A stretch of 64,000 nucleotides of DNA from Deinococcus roseus (GTDB lineage: Bacteria; Deinococcota; Deinococci; Deinococcales; Deinococcaceae), in the NCBI RefSeq assembly GCF_014646895.1, contig NZ_BMOD01000013.1, positions 66,784 to 130,783 on the forward strand, written 5' to 3'. The notes beneath the pieces are model-generated. The model saw only the letters and a program-made list of their open reading frames with translations. It had not been told where the DNA came from and did not search any database. Both the position numbers and the translations under genes were made by a program. Below are positions 59,208 to 64,000 of the stretch, piece by piece. Position 1 is the stretch's first letter. The number at the start of each line of letters is the position of its first letter.

Positions 59208-59329
59208 GCCCTGACAGGAATGGACAGACTCAGGCAAGCTGTTGAATGCAAAACCGCCTGTGGAAAATCAGAAAAACATGCTGTGCAACAATAAATCAAC
59301 AGAAGGTAATATGACCGCAATTCAAGATT

Positions 59330-59683
59330 GAAACAACCTGGTCCATCCTGGTTATGCACCAACCAGCCCTGAGTCCCCACGAAGAAAGTGTGGGCCTCCT
59401 CGACCTCCAACTTGCACATGGTTCTGGCTTCCTGGATGGTGTTGACATACTTGAATTCATCGAGTGTGCCGTCGGCCTGCTTGAGTTTATCCCCAACTTT
59501 GAGGTGTCCAGCCCCCACCCATTTGTCACTCAGGTCTGGGTGGTCCTCGGGTTTGGGTCTGGGTTCACTGTCTGAACGCTTCTTGTCCCCCAAAACGCGC
59601 CTCAAAGACGGCTTCATCGGCGTTGGGACGCTCGGTGACGCAGAAGGAATGTCCATCGGGATGATTCTCAGATAAAGCTGCAA
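59330..59683 (-). pseudogene. Hint-domain remnant of a polymorphic toxin
   Basis: The frame 59204-59683 encodes the C-terminal half of a Hint (intein-like) domain: WVGAGHLKVGDKLKQADGT, then LEVEEAHTFFVGTQGWLVHN, the conserved end of the self-splicing fold in polymorphic toxins. The N-terminal half with the Cys nucleophile is absent, and after VHN the translation is random and runs into the merR promoter. So the toxin and immunity parts are lost. It is a decayed fragment of a secreted toxin gene. Confidence 0.6.
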
Positions 59684-59865
59684 AGGAATCTGGCGTAGTG
59701 GTCAAAAATCATACAAATGTTTCAAGGGCTTTCATGGATTGTTGAGATGGCCACTTGAAAGGGCCCACTGCCTCAGATCCAGAATCAGGAGGCAGGCCCA
59801 GAACCTGCATCATCCTGCCTGGAATCCCAGAACGCTTTCATGCATGCAGTACACTGAAAGCATCC
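59684..59865. other. Gap before the large regulator
   Basis: Contains the -10 candidate TACACT (59850-59855), 10 bases before the ATG at 59866, and GAAAG as a weak ribosome site. The minus-strand translation LTTTPDSF near 59735 could be part of the Hint domain in another frame. Confidence 0.4.
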
Positions 59866-62826
59866 ATGGCCCCTTTACACCTGCACCTGCTGGGAAGTCC
59901 CCGGATCATTCGGGAGAACCAGACCCTGACCCTGCCTTCACGCAAAGCGTGGCTGCTGCTGGCGTATTTGCTGGTGGAACGCAGGCCCTGTGCCAGAGAG
60001 CAGCTTGCCGGCCTGTTCTGGCCCGATTCCGAACCGGAAGTGGCCCGCAGTGCGCTCAGAAACCTGCTCTCGCAACTGCGCAAGGTGCTGGAAGACCGCC
60101 TGGAGGTCCAGGGCAACCTTGTGGGTTTGCAGTTGCAGCCCGGCGACACCCATGACCTGCAAGAAGCACACCTGCCAGCCGGTCCTTTGCTGCACGGTCT
60201 GGAGGTGCCCGAAGAGGGCCTGTTGCAAGACTGGTTGCAGCACACCCGCCACACCGCGCAGGCGCGACAGTCTCTGTTGCTGGCTGAACGCACCCGACAG
60301 GCTTTCCAGGCGGGCCGCTGGCCGGAAGCTGTGCAGTGGGCAAAACAGCGGTTTTACCTCGACCCTGGAGATCCAGACGCCTGTGTGCTGTTGATGCAGG
60401 TGCAGGCCAGCGCAGCTTCGCTCATGGAGGCGGAACATGCCTTTGAAATGCACCGGCAACACCTGCACCTGCTGGGCCTTCAGGTCTCCCAGCAGGTGCA
60501 AGACGCCTTGCAGACCTACAAAATGAAACCTGCAGCCTCACCTGGACAGTCAGGCCAGGTGGCCCTTTCTGGAAGGCAGCGTGAACTGGAAACCCTGCAC
60601 CTGCAGTTCCAGCAAGTCCGGGTCCAGCAGGGACAGGCGGTGATGGTCCTGGGTGAACCGGGCATTGGGAAATCCAGGCTGTCAGAAGAGGCGGTGCAAC
60701 GGTTTGAAAAGCTGGGTGCCTGGGTGCTGAGGGCCCGCGCCCAGGAGGGGGATGCCATCTTGCCCGATGCCCTCAGCGTGGACCTGCTGCGCAACCTGGT
60801 GCAGGGGGACCTCGAACCGCTGCGCGAAATGCTCCCGGAACACCTCAGAACCCTGCAGGTGTTGTGGCCCCAGCTTTCCAGCCACATGGGCCTGAAATCG
60901 CCAGGTGCCACAGGTGAGCCACTGAACCGTTCCCGTCTGAGGGACGCTTTGCTGGACCTGTTGCAGCAGGCCAGTGACCGTCCGGTGGTGGTGTTTTTCG
61001 ATGACCTGCAGTGGGCAGATCAGTCCAGCCTGGGGGTGTGGGAATTTGTGCTTTCCCGGGCCGTGCACAGCCAGCGGATCCTGGTGCTGACCACCGTCCG
61101 CACGGAGAACCTCTCCCAGGTGACCCCCTGGTGGTCCAGGATCGGTCGGTTCATGCACCCCAGACGCATGGTCCTGCAGGTGCTGGCAGAAGGAGACCTG
61201 CAAGGGTGGGCCGCTGTGCTTCATGGTCCGGACCGTGACAGGGTGCTGCGCTTTCTGTTTTCACACACCCAGGGCCATCCGCTTTACCTCAAGGAACTGC
61301 TGCAGGACCTGATCGATCAGGGCTTGCTTGAAGTGCAGGGCCAGCACCTCCAGCTGACCCCTCTGGGACAAAATCAGCTGGAAACCACCCGGTCCAGTGG
61401 GGTGGAGCATGCCATTGAAGGTCGGCTGTGCCGTCTGGGTGGCTGTGCTTTGCAGCTGTTCCAGTGCAGCGTGGTGCTGGGCCAGCCCGAAGGTTTTGAC
61501 ACCCTGCTGCAGCTGTCCAGGCTCGGGGAAGATGAAGCCCTGGACGCTCTGGATGAATTGCTGCAGGCCGGTTTGCTGGTGGAGCAGGGAGGCCGTTACC
61601 TGTGCTCGCATGACCGGGTGCGCAGCTTCACCTTAGAGCATGTTCCTCCAGAGCGCCGCAAGAGGTTGCACCGCCGTGTGCTGGAGGTGTTGCCCGACCA
61701 TCCGCCTGCTTTCCTGGGCAAACATGCTGCCCTGGCCCAGATGGGCGAGGTGGCCCTGTCCCACTGGCAAGAAGCCGCCCAGGTGGCCCGGCAGGTGGGG
61801 GCCCTCAGTGAACTGGCTGCTGCCCTGCAGGCCCAGCTGGAATGGACCACCGAGCCGTCAGCCCGTGCAGAAGTGCTGCTGCAATGCGCAGAGGCCCTGG
61901 ATCCGCTCGACCGGGTGGACGAACAGCAGGCCGCTGGCAGCGAAGCCCTGCACCTGGCCCGGCAGCTGCAAGACGTGCCCCTCACCGTGCGGGCCCTGTT
62001 GCGGCTGGCGTGGGTGTTGCAGCACCATGACCTCCTGGAGTCCCGCAGGGTGGCTGAAGAGGCCCTGGATCTGGCCCGTTCCACCCCGGATGGCTTGCTG
62101 GTGGCCAGCAGCCTGCAAGCCCTGGCCCGCACCTACCGACATGAAGATCCAGACCATGGCCTGAAAATGCAAGAAGAGGCCCTGGTGTTGCTGAGGGCTG
62201 CGGGAGATCCGAGGCGGCTGGCTTATGGGTGCATCAACCTGGCTTATGCCCTGCGGGCAGCGGGACACTGGGACAGGATGCGCAGTGCCCTGGAAGAGGT
62301 CCTGCACCAGACTGAACTGGCCCCGGAAGATGGGGGGCTGCTGGTGCTGCGGGCCTCTGCCCAGCATGTGCTGGGCATCGAATTCCGCCAGCGCAACGAC
62401 GTACAAACGGCCCGGCAGCACTTCGAGCAAAGCCTGCAGCTGCAAGAGCGGCTGAAAGTCGGCGCACCCATGGCCACCCAGGTGGAACTGGCCGTGCTGC
62501 AGGCTGCAGAAGGTGATACGGACCTTGCGGAAAAAGCCGTGCTCGACTGGATCAGGCAGGACCACCTGCAATGGGAGCCCTCCAGCCGCCGTTATGCCCT
62601 GGTTTTGCTCGCAGAGGTGCGTCACCACCAGGGCCGCAACACCGAGGCTGCCCGTTTGCTGGGAACCGTGCAAAACGCCGGGGCGGTGGGTCCACAATAC
62701 TGGCGGGTCAACCAGCTGCTCCAGTGGGTCAGGGCCAGGCTCCCGGCAGGGCAGTTTCAGGAAGCCCTTCAGCATGGGCAGGGCCTGACTGTGGACCATG
62801 TGCTGGTCCAGTCACTTGGTGGATGA
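59866..62826 (+). CDS. BTAD / AAA-ATPase / TPR regulator
   Basis: A 986-residue cytoplasmic regulator. ATG 59866 (MAPLHLHLLGSPRI) is chosen; the 37 codons before it look non-coding. The N-terminal winged helix and BTAD (1-220; LHLLGSPRI, LFWPDSEPEVARSALRNLLSQLRKVL) precede an AAA/STAND ATPase with Walker A GEPGIGKS (263-270) and Walker B VVVFFDDLQWAD (about 366-377). The last 400 residues form TPR-like helices. Such proteins are ATP-dependent switches, as in SARP and MalT-like regulators. The target is unknown; no pathway genes are beside it. Confidence 0.87.
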   Translation: MAPLHLHLLGSPRIIRENQTLTLPSRKAWLLLAYLLVERRPCAREQLAGLFWPDSEPEVARSALRNLLSQLRKVLEDRLEVQGNLVGLQLQPGDTHDLQEAHLPAGPLLHGLEVPEEGLLQDWLQHTRHTAQARQSLLLAERTRQAFQAGRWPEAVQWAKQRFYLDPGDPDACVLLMQVQASAASLMEAEHAFEMHRQHLHLLGLQVSQQVQDALQTYKMKPAASPGQSGQVALSGRQRELETLHLQFQQVRVQQGQAVMVLGEPGIGKSRLSEEAVQRFEKLGAWVLRARAQEGDAILPDALSVDLLRNLVQGDLEPLREMLPEHLRTLQVLWPQLSSHMGLKSPGATGEPLNRSRLRDALLDLLQQASDRPVVVFFDDLQWADQSSLGVWEFVLSRAVHSQRILVLTTVRTENLSQVTPWWSRIGRFMHPRRMVLQVLAEGDLQGWAAVLHGPDRDRVLRFLFSHTQGHPLYLKELLQDLIDQGLLEVQGQHLQLTPLGQNQLETTRSSGVEHAIEGRLCRLGGCALQLFQCSVVLGQPEGFDTLLQLSRLGEDEALDALDELLQAGLLVEQGGRYLCSHDRVRSFTLEHVPPERRKRLHRRVLEVLPDHPPAFLGKHAALAQMGEVALSHWQEAAQVARQVGALSELAAALQAQLEWTTEPSARAEVLLQCAEALDPLDRVDEQQAAGSEALHLARQLQDVPLTVRALLRLAWVLQHHDLLESRRVAEEALDLARSTPDGLLVASSLQALARTYRHEDPDHGLKMQEEALVLLRAAGDPRRLAYGCINLAYALRAAGHWDRMRSALEEVLHQTELAPEDGGLLVLRASAQHVLGIEFRQRNDVQTARQHFEQSLQLQERLKVGAPMATQVELAVLQAAEGDTDLAEKAVLDWIRQDHLQWEPSSRRYALVLLAEVRHHQGRNTEAARLLGTVQNAGAVGPQYWRVNQLLQWVRARLPAGQFQEALQHGQGLTVDHVLVQSLGG

Positions 62827-63012
62827 GGACACAGGGGGCAGCGCAGAGATGCGTTTCTGGAACATCCCCCTGATCCAGCTCAGGAGCAGGCCCCCCAGCG
62901 AAGGGAGGGAGGGGCGGGCGCACAGGTCTTCTTCCAGCAGGGGGAGGTCGCAGTCACACAGGGCGTTCCAGTTTTCCATCTCGGTGCGGTGGATCATTCG
63001 GTTGGGAAGCAT
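62812..63012 (-). CDS. Small hypothetical gene, probably leaderless
   Basis: A 66-residue protein I do not recognise. It overlaps the end of the large regulator gene by 15 bases on the other strand. TACAGT (63019-63024, minus strand) ends 6 bases before the ATG, the same spacing as the other leaderless genes here, which supports it. The sequence contains a short amphipathic or hydrophobic stretch (GGLLLSWIRGMF) and two close Cys (CDCD). It is short and uncertain. Confidence 0.45.
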   Translation of the reverse strand: MLPNRMIHRTEMENWNALCDCDLPLLEEDLCARPSLPSLGGLLLSWIRGMFQKRISALPPVSSSTK

Positions 63013-63063
63013 GCGGCCACTGTACGGGCCGGGCGCAACAACAGCGCAACAGCATGCAAGACG

Positions 63064-63777
63064 TCAAACCAGCCGCTCGACTGCCGGTGCATGGGGCCTG
63101 CGCAAAATGAAACGCTCTGCATAAGGCACCCCCACCTCCATGCCCATGCGCTTCCTTTCAGCGGTGAGGTCGGTGCCCCTGTACGGCCAGCCATAACATG
63201 CGGCGTACAGGTCGTAAGCTTTTTCGGCTTTCAGGACGGCCTCCTCAGCCAGAGAGACATGCACCAGCGGCCATGGGCTTTTGATGTCGTCGTACATGGC
63301 GTACTGGTAAAAGCGCACCGGTTTGCGGACTGGCTGCAGGTCTTCGCGTCCTGCCTCGTCCAGCACGGCGTGCAGTCTGGAAAAAGTGATGGCATCATAA
63401 GCACTTCTGGCAGTGGCCCGGTGGTCTGGGTGGGCGGCTCCAAAAACACTGGTTTCGTCCCAGGTCAGGATGGCATCTGGCTGAAGTTCAGCGTACTGGA
63501 CAGCCAGCTGCACCGTTTCCTCGCGGGAAGCCGACACCCTGGTGTCTCCAAAATCCAGAAACCGACCCTGCAGGCCAAGGATGCTGCACACCTCCCTGGC
63601 CTGCTTCTGGCGGATGCGGCAGGTCTCTTCGCGGGCCATGCCACGGAAGTGGGAAGCCATTTCTCCGGCGGTGGTCCACACCACCGTCACCTGATCCCCC
63701 TGTAGGGCGTGGTGGGCGAGGGTGGCTGCACAACCAATTTCATCATCCATGTGAGGAAAAACGGCCACAATGTTCAT
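63064..63777 (-). CDS. PIG-L family N-deacetylase
   Basis: A 237-residue zinc enzyme that removes acetyl groups from sugar amines or related conjugates. ATG 63777 is chosen: AAGGAG lies 7 bases before it and the protein opens MNIVAVFPHMDDE. The zinc ligands are in PHMDDE (8-13) and HPDH (116-119); the usual Pro of PHPDDE is Met here. Bacterial relatives include MshB/BshB, which act in mycothiol or bacillithiol synthesis; Deinococcus makes bacillithiol, so BshB is one option, but the sequence does not decide. Confidence 0.87.
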   Translation of the reverse strand: MNIVAVFPHMDDEIGCAATLAHHALQGDQVTVVWTTAGEMASHFRGMAREETCRIRQKQAREVCSILGLQGRFLDFGDTRVSASREETVQLAVQYAELQPDAILTWDETSVFGAAHPDHRATARSAYDAITFSRLHAVLDEAGREDLQPVRKPVRFYQYAMYDDIKSPWPLVHVSLAEEAVLKAEKAYDLYAACYGWPYRGTDLTAERKRMGMEVGVPYAERFILRRPHAPAVERLV

Positions 63778-64000
63778 CGAGATACTCCTTCTGAACGGGC
63801 AATGCCTGTGTTTTGCTGAGACACAGCGAAAATGGAAAGCTGAGGCAGGAAAAGCAGGGTCATGGAGGCTCCTTTCAAAACCTTTCCAGGGACCCGGCAG
63901 ACGATGCAGACAGGCCGGGTTAACTGAGATTTTGCACCTATGCGGGACTGTTTGGCCCATTCAGCAAAAACTCATCTGAGACAACAAAAATGGGCAGAGT
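63778..64000. other. Right-edge intergenic region
   Basis: About 220 bases upstream of the deacetylase. No gene start, promoter or repeat is clear before the window ends. Confidence 0.4.

Noticed and set aside
59204..59329. C-terminal tail of the Hint frame as a toxin domain
   Set aside because: After VHN the residues are Cys/Leu-rich and random, and the DNA overlaps a clear merR promoter.

Overview
The window looks like chromosomal DNA of a Deinococcus-like bacterium, possibly the D. misasensis / D. roseus / D. cellulosilyticus group. This is an inference and no sequence search was run. The grounds are GC-rich but not extreme base use, many near-consensus -35/-10 promoters, several genes whose -10 box ends exactly 6 bases before the start codon (leaderless mRNAs, a known Deinococcus habit), and intergenic heptamer repeats. 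About 53 protein genes are supported, plus one broken toxin-domain fragment. I saw no rRNA, tRNA, CRISPR array or intact insertion sequence.

Region 1 (1-10773) is mainly an alpha-mannan use locus. It holds a CUT1 sugar ABC importer without its ATPase, a GH125 exo-alpha-1,6-mannosidase, a ROK sugar kinase, a LacI repressor, and two GH76 endo-alpha-mannanases, one a lipoprotein with a carbohydrate-binding domain and one cytoplasmic. Operators of the form TGACAnCGnTGTCA lie at the importer promoter and before the GH76 pair.

Region 2 (10792-16941) is housekeeping and stress: an SDR oxidoreductase and a MerR regulator that share one exact operator, an ester cyclase, a nitrilase-family hydrolase, a LacI regulator, msrB, a small hypothetical gene and a LysR regulator.

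Region 3 (17132-51373) is a large fructan/fructose domain. It has four GH32 fructan hydrolases (two surface lipoproteins with an inserted jelly-roll-like domain, two cytoplasmic), one GH172 protein (the family containing difructose-anhydride enzymes), two more CUT1 importers without ATPase, an FrcB/FrcC-like fructose importer with a FucU/RbsD mutarotase, two RbsA-type double ATPases, three LacI regulators and one ROK repressor. The likely flow is outside hydrolysis by the lipoprotein GH32s, import of fructose by the Frc-like system and of oligomers by the CUT1 systems, and inside hydrolysis by cytoplasmic GH32 and GH172. Within this domain sit a diguanylate cyclase, a TPR/winged-helix regulator and a hypothetical protein.

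Region 4 (51377-64000) is mixed: a redoxin / thioredoxin-reductase pair with a divergent LysR gene, two secreted proteins of unknown role, a low-GC methyltransferase that looks acquired, transaldolase, a BmrR-like MerR regulator, a Hint-domain toxin remnant, a 986-residue BTAD/AAA/TPR regulator, a small leaderless gene and a PIG-L deacetylase.

Two repeat families punctuate the gaps: heptamers CCGAGGG/CCGAGAG, partly in inverted pairs, and short palindromes GGGCG(C/A)(A/G)GC-N2-GC(T/C)(G/T)CGCCC followed by CTACA.
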